Assembly (NCBI GenBank): GCA_019120235.1
Contig: DWVN01000099.1
Location: 1-23,432 of the forward strand
DNA from: Dwaynesavagella gallinarum
GTDB lineage: Bacteria; Bacillota; Clostridia; Clostridiales; Clostridiaceae
DNA length: 23,432 nucleotides
Direction: 5' to 3'
Position numbers and translations under genes: made by a program. Positions 15,818 to 23,415 of the stretch are shown here, in pieces. A model generated the notes under the pieces. That model saw only the letters and a program-made list of their open reading frames with translations, searched no databases and was not told where the DNA came from. Each line of letters begins with the position of its first letter. Position 1 is the first letter of the stretch.

Positions 15818-16522
15818 TTATATAGTTCCAAGTATTTTTTCATATATATCTACTAAAAAACCAGCGCTTGTTTCATGAGCTTGTCGTATTATTTTAGATG
15901 CTATATTCATATACCTCTCTTCTCTATCAAAAACTTGTTGATTTTCTTTATTAACCTTTTGGGAAAACTTAATATTTTTTATGATATAATCCTCTACATT
16001 TTCAAACCTTTTAATTCCAGTTTCAACTTGAAAATTACCCTCATCATATATTTTTGATATAATCCAAAGTTCAAAACTTCTATGCTCTTTAAATAAATCA
16101 CCACTACCATGTTGAGGAACCGTTGAATCCTGAATAAGATGTAGACAAACACCTATATAAAACATACATTTGTCAATACAACCTTTTTCTAAATAAAACA
16201 TAGCTGTTCTATAATATTTTTTAAATTCATTTAAAAGATTAGAAAATCCATAAAGTCCTTTTAGGGTCTCTATATTATAAAAGTGATTGCTACTCTTACA
16301 ATCTAAATCTGCCCAAACAACTCCATCATTTATATGATCTATATATTTTTTCATAAATATACTAACATCATACAAACTTTCATTATTTAAAATTTTTATA
16401 ACATTCCCATTTATAAATTTATGTGTCACACAATGTGTCTTCATCAATAATTTTTTAATAGGATTTATTATTACCATTATCTTTTTTACAGCTTTTCCAT
16501 ATGTTAACTCTACTCTTCCCAT
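15818..16522 (-). CDS. Zinc-dependent phospholipase C-like protein (PC-PLC/alpha-toxin fold), no signal peptide
   Basis: The 234-residue helical protein belongs by pattern to the zinc-dependent phospholipase C/nuclease fold. Putative metal ligands are H34 (THKFIN), D66, H80 (SNHF), H128 and D132 (HLIQD), H138 (PQHG), H147 and E151 (HRSFELW). The spacings D66-H80 (14), H128-D132 (4), D132-H138 (6) and H147-E151 (4) match B. cereus PC-PLC or C. perfringens alpha-toxin. The H138-H147 loop is shorter (9, against 12-14). The N-terminal Trp that serves as a metal ligand in the mature secreted enzymes is absent. There is no signal peptide and no C2-like domain, so a cytosolic hydrolase with a different substrate is possible. 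GAGGAGAG supports the ATG at 16522. A promoter-like pair lies upstream. Confidence 0.8.
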   Translation of the reverse strand: MGRVELTYGKAVKKIMVIINPIKKLLMKTHCVTHKFINGNVIKILNNESLYDVSIFMKKYIDHINDGVVWADLDCKSSNHFYNIETLKGLYGFSNLLNEFKKYYRTAMFYLEKGCIDKCMFYIGVCLHLIQDSTVPQHGSGDLFKEHRSFELWIISKIYDEGNFQVETGIKRFENVEDYIIKNIKFSQKVNKENQQVFDREERYMNIASKIIRQAHETSAGFLVDIYEKILGTI

Positions 16523-16563
16523 TTATCTCTCCTCTTTTTAAATTTATAACATAAAATCTAAAC

Positions 16564-16592
16564 AATATATTTTCATAGTATCTATACTTCAA
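16564..16592 (-). promoter_or_regulatory. Candidate promoter of the PLC-like gene
   Basis: On the minus strand TTGAAG (16587-16592) and TATATT (16564-16569) are separated by 17 bases, about 40 bases upstream of the ATG at 16522. An overlapping alternative is TTGAAA followed 18 bases later by TATAGA. Both are moderate matches in AT-rich DNA. Confidence 0.33.
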
Positions 16593-16804
16593 ATGTATAA
16601 ATAATTTCAATAAACTTTATTGATAATAATTATTAAAATTATAACAAATAATACCAAATATCTCAATTCTATATTATATATTGAATCTCCATATTAAAAT
16701 AATTTTTAAAAAATAAATCATTAAATACCAAACAAAAATTTACTATACCCCTATATGCTTTCCCTAAAATATGTTTTATATTTAATTTATTTTTATATTA
16801 TTTA

Positions 16805-16817
16805 TTACGAATCGTAA
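16805..16817. promoter_or_regulatory. Palindromic operator-like element upstream of spoVB-type gene
   Basis: TTACGAATCGTAA is a perfect inverted repeat (6 bases each arm, one central A) about 90 bases upstream of the TTG start at 16905. It contains CG twice in a region otherwise almost free of G and C, which argues against chance. The half-site words resemble those of Zur/Fur-family boxes (TCGTAAT-N-ATTACGA) but in permuted order, so no regulator can be named. Confidence 0.3.
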
Positions 16818-16904
16818 CACTAAAACATTAATAAAAATTATTAAGAATAAAATTTTTTATTTCGGAATAACTTTAAATATAAAATTCAAGAAGGAGGGAA
16901 AATT

Positions 16905-18419
16905 TTGGAAAAAGAAAATTTTTATAAGAAATCTTTTATACTGAGTTCATCAAATATATTAACAGGAATACTTGGATTTACTTTTTCAATAATTCTTTCA
17001 AAAGAATTAGGGGCTGAGGCTCTAGGATTATATGGATTACTTATGCCTATATATAATCTTTTTATTTGCCTAATGTGTGGTGGAATATTGACATCTATTT
17101 CAAAACTTACAGCAATTTATTTCGATAACAAATATTTTAATAAAGTAAATTTAACCATAAAAACATCTATGATTTTTACTTTAATTTGGTCTCTAATAAT
17201 CGCAATAATTGTATATACACTAGCTCCTATAATAGCGCAAATAATAATAAAAGATACTCGTATAATAACTGCAATTAAAATAATTTGTCCCGCTATGATA
17301 TTTATATCTATATCGAATATTTTAAAAGGATATTTCTATGGTACATCTCAAATAAATGTACCTTCTATAATTGACATATTAGAAAAATTTATTAGAATCA
17401 TAGTTCTAATAATGGTAATAAAGTTTTTTAACTTTAAAACAGTAGAATCAACAGTTACTGCTGCATACATATCTATCTGCCTAGGTGAATTCTTAAGCTA
17501 TGTTTTCTTGTACTCTTACTACAAAAAAGTTAAATGCAAATATAACGATAAAACACCTGTTAACGTAAGTAAAAGAAGTCTTTTAGCGGATATGTTAAAA
17601 ATAGCATTTCCTCTTTGCATAAATGGTCTAATAACAACATTTTTATCAACTCTTACAACTCTTATAATTCCAAGAAGACTTTTAAAAGCAGGATTTAATT
17701 ACTCTCAAGCTCTTTCAATAATGGGAAAATTTAATGGAATGGCTTTAAACATAGTATTATTTCCTATAATTATTATAAGTTCAATCTCAACCTTACTAAT
17801 TCCTGATCTATCAAAATCTATGAGCAAAAACAAATTAAATACAGCTGAAAAAAGGATACGTGAGGTTATAAAAATTTCATTCATTCTTGGTCTTGCAACC
17901 ATGGTAATATGTTTTGTAATACCAAATGAATTATCATATATGTTTTTTAAAAGAACAGATTTAGGCTCATATATATGGTTTGCTAGTTTAATAACACCAA
18001 TGTTTTTCATATCACTTACAACATATAGTATTTTAAATGGATTAGGTAAACAAAATAAAATTTTAATTAATTCATTAATCTGCTCATTTGTAGAAATAAT
18101 AATTATATATGTTCTTGCTGGATTTCCTCAAATAAATATATTAAGCTATGCAATTGCTATAATGGTAGATTCTTCTCTATCTGTAATACTAAATTTAAGA
18201 GAAATAAAAAAATGTGTAAAAATTCAATCTGAAATTCCAAAATATATAATTTACATACTCTTAAGTATTTTAATGGTTCTTGTTCTATTTTTAATTAAAT
18301 CATATATACCACCTAAATTCGAATTATTTAAAAACATATTAATAATTTTTTCAGGCTTTAGTGTATTTGGAATAACAATTATACGAGACATTCGAAGAAG
18401 ACCATTTTCATTTAGATAA
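16905..18419 (+). CDS. spoVB: SpoVB-type polysaccharide/lipid-precursor flippase
   Basis: The 504-residue polytopic membrane protein (about 14 helices) belongs to the MOP/MVF flippase superfamily. The N-terminus (KKSFILSSSNILTGILGF, then LGAEALGLYGLLMPIY, then GGILTSISKLTAIY) has the pattern of Bacillus subtilis SpoVB ('R.lGf...i.r..G.egvGlY...P...l...l...G...aisKl'). Mid-protein features are AFPLCINGL, IIPRRLLKAGF and the conserved LIPDLS segment near 300. SpoVB-group proteins are needed for spore cortex peptidoglycan and move undecaprenyl-linked precursors across the membrane. The start is a TTG (16905-16907) with an ideal AAGGAGGG; no nearby in-frame ATG has one. The gene is alone on the plus strand and is followed directly by a shared terminator. 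A general polysaccharide flippase is the alternative reading. Confidence 0.75.
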   Translation: MEKENFYKKSFILSSSNILTGILGFTFSIILSKELGAEALGLYGLLMPIYNLFICLMCGGILTSISKLTAIYFDNKYFNKVNLTIKTSMIFTLIWSLIIAIIVYTLAPIIAQIIIKDTRIITAIKIICPAMIFISISNILKGYFYGTSQINVPSIIDILEKFIRIIVLIMVIKFFNFKTVESTVTAAYISICLGEFLSYVFLYSYYKKVKCKYNDKTPVNVSKRSLLADMLKIAFPLCINGLITTFLSTLTTLIIPRRLLKAGFNYSQALSIMGKFNGMALNIVLFPIIIISSISTLLIPDLSKSMSKNKLNTAEKRIREVIKISFILGLATMVICFVIPNELSYMFFKRTDLGSYIWFASLITPMFFISLTTYSILNGLGKQNKILINSLICSFVEIIIIYVLAGFPQINILSYAIAIMVDSSLSVILNLREIKKCVKIQSEIPKYIIYILLSILMVLVLFLIKSYIPPKFELFKNILIIFSGFSVFGITIIRDIRRRPFSFR

Positions 18420-18422
18420 AAA

Positions 18423-18468
18423 AATGAGTAAATTCTATTACTTAAAGAATTTACTCATTATTTTTTTT
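18423..18468. terminator. Bidirectional terminator between the two convergent flippase genes
   Basis: AATGAGTAAATTCT (18423-18436) and AGAATTTACTCATT (18446-18459) form a perfect 14-bp stem with a 9-base loop. On the plus strand it is followed by A and eight T (18460-18468); on the minus strand by a run of seven T. The stop codon of the minus-strand gene (18438-18440) lies in the loop, and its last codons lie in the stem. The plus-strand gene stops 3 bases before the stem. Confidence 0.88.
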
Positions 18469-20066
18469 GGTATCCTATTTACAATTGCATTTGGCATAAA
18501 ATCCAAATCACTTTTCTTAATATATTTTAAAACTACAATTAATAAAAAATACGTAGAACATCCTAAAACTACTGAGAATATAAAAGATATATATATTCCA
18601 ATAGATAAACTATTAAATACAGCATTAAAAAAATTATACGAAAACATAACAATAATACCCATAAAAATAGATGCTAATATTGGTTTTAACATACTTGAAA
18701 ACATTTTACTTCGAAATCCAGTATATTTTTTTATAAGGATATCATTTATAATCATAGGAATAAAAAATCCCAAAATACTTCCAATAACTGCTCCATTTAT
18801 ATTTATAAAATTAATTCCTACAAAAAAATAATTACTCAAAAGTTTTATTATAACTCCCAAAAATAAGCTTAAAAACACTGAATAAAATTTGTTTACACCT
18901 TGCAAAATAGTTGTTTGTATTTGAACAACAGACATAAATATAACAAGAGTAGAACCATAAAGCATTAATCTATATCCATCACTATACTCTTGTGAAAATA
19001 AAATAGAATATATTGGTTTACTTAAAATAGATAATCCTACACATGCTGGTATTGATATTAAAAAACTTATTTTAAGAGCAAATCTAATTTTATTAAATAA
19101 CTCTTCATTATCTTTTAACACCACTGATTTAACAATACTTGGAATAACAGCTGCAGATAAAGCAGCAATAAATGCAAGGGGAACATATATTAAAGTTTTA
19201 TATTTTCCTAAAAGTCCATATAAAATATCGCTTGCATTAGAATCAAATCCCGCTACTAAAAGTCTATTTTTTACAAGAGCTAGATCAATAACTGCTCCAA
19301 CGTATTGTATACCTGATGTTAAAATAACAGGCATTCCATATTTCAAAAAAGTTTTCACTATTTGTTTTGTAGAAACTCTATCTCGTCGTTCTAATTCACA
19401 ATTTAAATACGGTATAGAATTACTCATATTATAAATTATCTTATCTTTTCTTAAAACATAGCATAAAAAAACTATTGCAAAAAATGCTCCTACCGTAGTT
19501 CCAATAGTACCACCAGCAGCTCCTAACTCTAAACTTTTATTAACTAAAGTAAAAGCAAAAAACACACTTATAAAAATATTACATACTTGCTCTAAAACTT
19601 GAGAAAAAGCTACAGGAGTCATATTTGATATCCCTTGAAAAAAACCTCTATATGCCGCCAAAACAGATGTAAAAAATATAGTTGGAGATAAAAATACAAT
19701 ACCAAGATAAGAACGCTGACTACTAACTAATTCAGCCATAATTTTAGAAGTTAACAATAATATCAAAGAACTTATTAATCCTATAAAAAATAAAATTCTT
19801 TTACCTACATAAAATGTTTTTACAACATTTTGTTGTTGATTAAGAGCAACAAATTCTGCTATTTGTTTAGCAATTGCTATTTGCATTCCAGAATTTGTTA
19901 CAACATAAATCAAACTAAATATATCATACGATGCCAAATATATACCATATCCTTCATCCCCAAGTATTCTTATAATAATTGGCACATAAAGAAGTGACAT
20001 AACTTTTACAAGAATACCTGCAAAAGATAATGCTATAAAACTTTTACCTGTCGATTGTTCTTTCAT
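18438..20066 (-). CDS. MurJ/YtgP-like lipid-precursor flippase
   Basis: The 542-residue membrane protein of the MOP superfamily has about 14 helices. The N-terminal KSFIALSFAGILVKVMSLLYVPIIIRILGDEGYGIY motif region and the length (B. subtilis YtgP, a lipid II flippase, has about 540) fit. So does the long basic C-terminal tail (KKSDLDFMP, then IPKKIMSKFFK). The group exports lipid II for peptidoglycan or other undecaprenyl-linked sugars. It is distantly related to the plus-strand flippase that converges on it, but the two share little sequence beyond the family pattern. AGAGGAAAAG lies before the ATG, and the pseudouridine synthase gene ends 10 bases upstream, so they share an operon. Assigning it as the housekeeping MurJ is inference; a capsule or teichoic precursor flippase is possible. 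Confidence 0.75.
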   Translation of the reverse strand: MKEQSTGKSFIALSFAGILVKVMSLLYVPIIIRILGDEGYGIYLASYDIFSLIYVVTNSGMQIAIAKQIAEFVALNQQQNVVKTFYVGKRILFFIGLISSLILLLTSKIMAELVSSQRSYLGIVFLSPTIFFTSVLAAYRGFFQGISNMTPVAFSQVLEQVCNIFISVFFAFTLVNKSLELGAAGGTIGTTVGAFFAIVFLCYVLRKDKIIYNMSNSIPYLNCELERRDRVSTKQIVKTFLKYGMPVILTSGIQYVGAVIDLALVKNRLLVAGFDSNASDILYGLLGKYKTLIYVPLAFIAALSAAVIPSIVKSVVLKDNEELFNKIRFALKISFLISIPACVGLSILSKPIYSILFSQEYSDGYRLMLYGSTLVIFMSVVQIQTTILQGVNKFYSVFLSLFLGVIIKLLSNYFFVGINFININGAVIGSILGFFIPMIINDILIKKYTGFRSKMFSSMLKPILASIFMGIIVMFSYNFFNAVFNSLSIGIYISFIFSVVLGCSTYFLLIVVLKYIKKSDLDFMPNAIVNRIPKKIMSKFFK

Positions 20067-20076
20067 TTCTTTTCCT

Positions 20077-21069
20077 CTAAACTGTAATTTTAAATTCCTG
20101 TTTCATAATTCTTTTAAATCGTGATGGAAAAGGCATCACAATAACTTTATTATTTAAATAATTAATACTCATATTTTCATCTATTCCATTAAATACAAGT
20201 TTATATGCAAATAATAACTGATTTTCTACCCCATATTTATTAAAAAAATAATTCCTTAATTCTTTATTACCATATTTTAAATCCCCTATTATAGGATTTC
20301 CCAAAAACTTAAAATGACTTCTTATTTGATGACTTCTTCCAGTTATTAATTTTATCTCTACTAAACTTACAACCCCATTTGTGTCAAGCATATTAATTTC
20401 CATTTGTATCTCTTTTGATTCATCATCTTTTTTATTGGATACAACAGATTTATTTAGCTTGTGATCCTTTTTTATATATGCCTTATATACTCCATTTTTA
20501 ATTTTACCTTCAACTAATGCTCTATAATACTTTGAAACTTTTCTTTCTCTAATTACAGAATTCAACTCATTTAAAGATATATTATTTTTACCAAACATAA
20601 CAAGTCCATATGTATTTCTATCTAACCTATTAACAGGAGATGGAGAAAATGTAAGATTTTTCTCTGGTACATAATCTCCCTTTTTTGATAAATAGATTCT
20701 CACATTTTTCGTTAAATCAATTACTTCTTCATCACCATTGGAATGAACAAGTGTATCTATATCTTTAATTGCAACTAAAATATTAGAATCTTCAAAACAA
20801 ATTTTAGGTTTTAAATAATTATAATTTTTGTCAATTTCATATTTTTCTTGATTTTTACCCTTTAAATCATAATGATATCCAAAAATTCTTAATACATCAT
20901 TTTCTTTTAACTTATAATCAACACTAGATTTTTTACCATTTACTTTAATATTTCCTTTTCTTATATCTCTAAAAATCAAACTAAGCTCAACATCTTTAAA
21001 TACTTTTCTAAGAAATTTATCTAACCGTTGATCTTTTTCATTAAATCCAATTATAATCTCTTGTTTCAT
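20077..21069 (-). CDS. RluA-family 23S rRNA pseudouridine synthase (RluC/D-like)
   Basis: The enzyme converts specific uridines of large-subunit rRNA to pseudouridine. The 330-residue protein has an N-terminal S4 RNA-binding domain (about 13-64: QRLDKFLRKVF, then IRKGNIKVNGK). The catalytic domain follows, with VNRLDRNTYGLV (catalytic D150) and the C-terminal SHQIRSHFKFLGNPIIGDLKYG motif. The usual HRLD is NRLD here, a change found in some Firmicutes members. The exact target position cannot be read. The start is placed at the ATG at 21069 because TTGGGAG lies 6 bases upstream; the longer TTG form would swallow that site. It lies 13 bases after the amidohydrolase stop and 10 bases before the flippase start. 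Confidence 0.9.
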   Translation of the reverse strand: MKQEIIIGFNEKDQRLDKFLRKVFKDVELSLIFRDIRKGNIKVNGKKSSVDYKLKENDVLRIFGYHYDLKGKNQEKYEIDKNYNYLKPKICFEDSNILVAIKDIDTLVHSNGDEEVIDLTKNVRIYLSKKGDYVPEKNLTFSPSPVNRLDRNTYGLVMFGKNNISLNELNSVIRERKVSKYYRALVEGKIKNGVYKAYIKKDHKLNKSVVSNKKDDESKEIQMEINMLDTNGVVSLVEIKLITGRSHQIRSHFKFLGNPIIGDLKYGNKELRNYFFNKYGVENQLLFAYKLVFNGIDENMSINYLNNKVIVMPFPSRFKRIMKQEFKITV

Positions 21070-21082
21070 GATTTCTCCCAAT

Positions 21083-22273
21083 CTAATTACTATTTAAATA
21101 ATTAAATGCAATAGCACTTTGAAGTGCAGCTCCAAATATTAAACCTTCTTCATCTAAATCAAATAAACTTCCATGAGCAGGATGAACAATCCCTTTTAAA
21201 ATATTTCTCGTTCCAAGAAAATAAAAAAGCGATGGTACAGCCTCAGAAAAATACGCAAAACTTTCAACCCCCATAGAAGGACATATATCCATAATAACAT
21301 TGTCTTTTCCTAAAACTTTTTTAAACACTTCTTCCCCAAAAGACACCATTTTATCATTATTATATAAACATGGATATCCATCTACAATTTCAATTTCAAC
21401 TTTAACCCTCATAGCTAAAGCAATTCCTTCACAAATTTCTTTTAATCTATTTATAGCATACTTTCTATCTTCTTTGGTTATAGTTCTAATAACTCCTTCA
21501 AGTACTACCTCTTCTGGAATGATATTAGGTGCAGTTCCACCTAAAAACTGTCCAATTGTAATAACAGATGGATTATGAGGACTTATTTCTCTACTTACAA
21601 TTGTTTGAAGAGAAGTTACCATATTACAAGCTGCAACTATAGGGTCAACACAGTCTTCAGGGTGTGCTCCATGTCCTCCTCTTCCTTTTACAATTATTTT
21701 AAAAGGATTAGATGCAGCATTAACAACACCATATTTTAAACCAATTGTACCTGAATCAAGGAGTTCAGAAACATGAAGTCCAACTATTGCATCAACTTTT
21801 GGATTTTGTAAAACTCCTTCTTCAATCATAAATTTAGCGCCACCAACAGTTTCTTCTGCTGGTTCAAAAATTAATTTAACAGTTCCTTTAAACTCATCTT
21901 TATGTTTATTTAATATTTTAACTGCTCCCATAAGTATAGACATGTGTCCATCATGTCCACATGCATGCATTTTCCCTTTTATTTTAGAAGCATATTCGAC
22001 ATTTTTTCTATCTTCAAGTGGTAATGCATCTAAATCTGATCTTAAAGCTATAACAGGTCCATCTCCATTTCCCTTTATTAAAGCAACAATACCTGTTCCA
22101 CATACAACTTTATTTTCAATTCCCAAAGAATTTAAAAATTCCACAATTTTCTTTGAAGTATTAAATTCTTCAAACCCAACTTCTGGATATTCATGAAAAT
22201 ATCTTCTATTGTTAATTATTTCATCTCTTATTAATTTTGCTTCTTCTAAAAAATCTATATTAAACAAAATCAT
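21083..22273 (-). CDS. M20D-family amidohydrolase (amino-acid N-acyl hydrolase type)
   Basis: This metal-dependent deacylase/peptidase probably removes acyl groups from amino acids or related amides. Numbering from the ATG at 22273 (396 residues), the family motifs are MHACGHDGHMSILMGAV (metal ligands C105 and H107), EPAEE (E140/E141) and GLHV (H167). The lid-domain motif GGHGAHPEDCVDP and the C-terminal GIVHPAHGSLFD, which supplies the last ligand, complete the set. All are intact, so activity is expected. Substrate (N-acetyl or hippurate-like amino acids, indole-acetyl amino acids, N-acetyl-diaminopimelate) cannot be decided from sequence. The start is uncertain: GGAG is only 3 bases before the ATG at 22273 and fits a TTG at 22267 better. 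It is the first gene of a three-gene operon with the pseudouridine synthase and flippase. Confidence 0.88.
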   Translation of the reverse strand: MILFNIDFLEEAKLIRDEIINNRRYFHEYPEVGFEEFNTSKKIVEFLNSLGIENKVVCGTGIVALIKGNGDGPVIALRSDLDALPLEDRKNVEYASKIKGKMHACGHDGHMSILMGAVKILNKHKDEFKGTVKLIFEPAEETVGGAKFMIEEGVLQNPKVDAIVGLHVSELLDSGTIGLKYGVVNAASNPFKIIVKGRGGHGAHPEDCVDPIVAACNMVTSLQTIVSREISPHNPSVITIGQFLGGTAPNIIPEEVVLEGVIRTITKEDRKYAINRLKEICEGIALAMRVKVEIEIVDGYPCLYNNDKMVSFGEEVFKKVLGKDNVIMDICPSMGVESFAYFSEAVPSLFYFLGTRNILKGIVHPAHGSLFDLDEEGLIFGAALQSAIAFNYLNSN

Positions 22274-22336
22274 CAACTCCAAAATATTTTTTATAAATAA
22301 ATATTACAATATTAAATTAATTTTATCTACAAAAAA

Positions 22337-22372
22337 AAATCTAAGCATTTTAAATTTAAAATACTTAGATTT
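22337..22372 (-). terminator. Terminator after the four-cysteine small protein gene
   Basis: AAATCTAAG (22337-22345) pairs with CTTAGATTT (22364-22372). The inner bases ATTTTAAATTTAAAAT are themselves palindromic, so with one mismatch the whole 36 bases can fold. On the minus strand the hairpin runs straight into nine T. It separates the 54-residue gene from the amidohydrolase operon. Confidence 0.8.
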
Positions 22373-22393
22373 CAAAATATGTACACCATTAAA

Positions 22394-22558
22394 TTAATTA
22401 TTTACAGCCTCTCTTTTAATGTTAGTATAACTCTTTCCTTTAAATATTTGAGCAAATGGACAATCCTCTGCTGGATTTTCTTTATCCTTATTGTAATAGG
22501 CACACTCTTTAAAACATTCAACTATTTCAGATGAAGTTGATAAAAAATAACATTCCAT
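22394..22558 (-). CDS. Small four-cysteine protein (54 residues), unknown function
   Basis: An ATG at 22558 preceded by GGAGG at 7-base spacing opens a 54-codon frame. It begins MECYFLSTSSEIVECFKECA, continues with PAEDCPFAQIFKG and ends in a basic tail. Cysteines lie at 3, 15, 19 and 33 (pattern C-x11-C-x3-C-x13-C). The CFKECAYY and EDCPFAQ pieces could bind a metal or iron-sulfur centre. There is no signal peptide or membrane segment. A strong terminator follows 22 bases after the stop, so the gene forms a complete single-gene unit, divergent from the DUF5685 gene. The ribosome binding site, terminator and lack of competing frames make it a real gene. No function is recognised. Confidence 0.8.
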   Translation of the reverse strand: MECYFLSTSSEIVECFKECAYYNKDKENPAEDCPFAQIFKGKSYTNIKREAVNN

Positions 22559-22604
22559 AAATAAACCTCCAAAACCTTAATAAAAATTTTTATATGATTT
22601 TTAA

Positions 22605-22632
22605 CTTAACAAATATGTTTTTATGCTATACT
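22605..22632 (+). promoter_or_regulatory. Candidate extended -10 promoter for the DUF5685 gene
   Basis: TATACT (22627-22632) is preceded by TGC, giving an extended -10 element (TGnTATAcT). A weak -35-like CTTAAC lies 16 bases upstream (22605-22610). Transcription would begin near 22639, leaving a short leader with AGAGG before the ATG at 22666. Confidence 0.42.
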
Positions 22633-22665
22633 CTTAAATAAAAATTATTAAGAGGTAATATAAAA

Positions 22666-23415
22666 ATGTTTGGATACGTATATCCCTTCAAACCGGATTT
22701 AAAAATAAGATACTATAACACATTTAAAAGTTACTACTGTAGTTTGTGTCATGAAATAAAAAAAAATTATGGAAATATTCCAAGAGTAAGTATAAATTTT
22801 GATACAACATTTATGGCAATTCTACTTGATAGTTTTTCTACAGTTAAACATAACATAGAAAAAAAAACATGTTTAATACATCCTGTTGAAAAAAAATTTA
22901 TAATTAAAAATAATCCTAGCATAAATTACGCTAGTCATATAACCATAATTTTAGCACATAATAAAATAATTGACGATATTAATGATGAAAATAATTTATT
23001 TTCAAAAATTATTTTTCCAATTTCTAACAAATATATGCAAAAATTACCTAGGGAATTTGATGAAATAAAAGAGATTATCTTTAAAAACTTAAATGATTTA
23101 AAAAATTTAGAAATGTCAAATAAAAAACTTTCAATTGATGAATTTTCTCATCCATTTGGTACCATTACAAAAAATATTTTTAATTTTTACGCAAAAATAA
23201 ATAATTTTAATGAAAAATATTTACATTATCTAGAAAATATAGGATATAATTTAGGTAAATGGATTTATATAATAGATGCTTTTAATGATATAGAAAAAGA
23301 TTTTAAAAATAAATCATTCAATCCAATTTTTAATTTAGATAATAGCACGGTTTTATCAAAAAATATGGATATTATAAAATTTAAGAAAAATATTAAAGAT
23401 AAATTTTCTAGATAA
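22666..23415 (+). CDS. DUF5685 family protein, probably shortened at the C-terminus
   Basis: This 249-residue protein matches the DUF5685 pattern known from clostridia. It opens with MFGYVYPFKPDLKIR, then YYCSLCHEIKKNYG (C25, C28), then FDTTFMAILLDSFS and TCLIHP (C69, H72). C25, C28, C69 and H72 could bind a metal. Later come an ASHITIILAHNKIIDDI helix, DEFSHPFG, and WIYIIDAFNDIEKDFKN with Asp-rich helix motifs followed by FNPIFN. Family members, as I remember them, run to about 290-310 residues, so this copy ends some 50 residues early. The +1 frame stays open past the stop to the window edge. AGAGG precedes the ATG. The gene is single and divergent from the 54-residue gene. The molecular function of the family is not established. 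Confidence 0.8.
   Translation: MFGYVYPFKPDLKIRYYNTFKSYYCSLCHEIKKNYGNIPRVSINFDTTFMAILLDSFSTVKHNIEKKTCLIHPVEKKFIIKNNPSINYASHITIILAHNKIIDDINDENNLFSKIIFPISNKYMQKLPREFDEIKEIIFKNLNDLKNLEMSNKKLSIDEFSHPFGTITKNIFNFYAKINNFNEKYLHYLENIGYNLGKWIYIIDAFNDIEKDFKNKSFNPIFNLDNSTVLSKNMDIIKFKKNIKDKFSR

Larger units (their letters stand above)
16523..16904. other. Divergent intergenic region (382 bases) between PLC-like gene and spoVB-type gene
   Basis: No coding frame with a ribosome binding site is seen. The region is extremely AT-rich. It holds a candidate minus-strand promoter (16564-16592), a 15-base perfect palindrome CAATAAA-C-TTTATTG (16608-16622), and a 13-base palindrome TTACGA-A-TCGTAA (16805-16817). 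The last is notable because CG steps are rare here. An AAGGAGGG ribosome binding site (16891-16898) serves the plus-strand gene. No convincing plus-strand vegetative promoter was found, so a sporulation sigma factor promoter is possible but not identified. Confidence 0.6.

Noticed and set aside
17705..18010. Minus-strand frame of 101 codons within the spoVB-type gene
   Set aside because: Antisense to a clear membrane-protein frame; no ribosome binding site and no recognisable motif.
18424..18831. 135-codon plus-strand frame beginning inside the convergent terminator
   Set aside because: It is antisense to the 3' half of the flippase gene, its ATG lies within the terminator stem, and it has no ribosome binding site. 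It is a shadow of an AT-rich membrane-protein gene.
21300..22397. Three plus-strand frames opposite and just beyond the amidohydrolase
   Set aside because: The first two are antisense to conserved M20 motifs. The third (62 codons) runs across the terminator at 22337-22372 and has no ribosome binding site.
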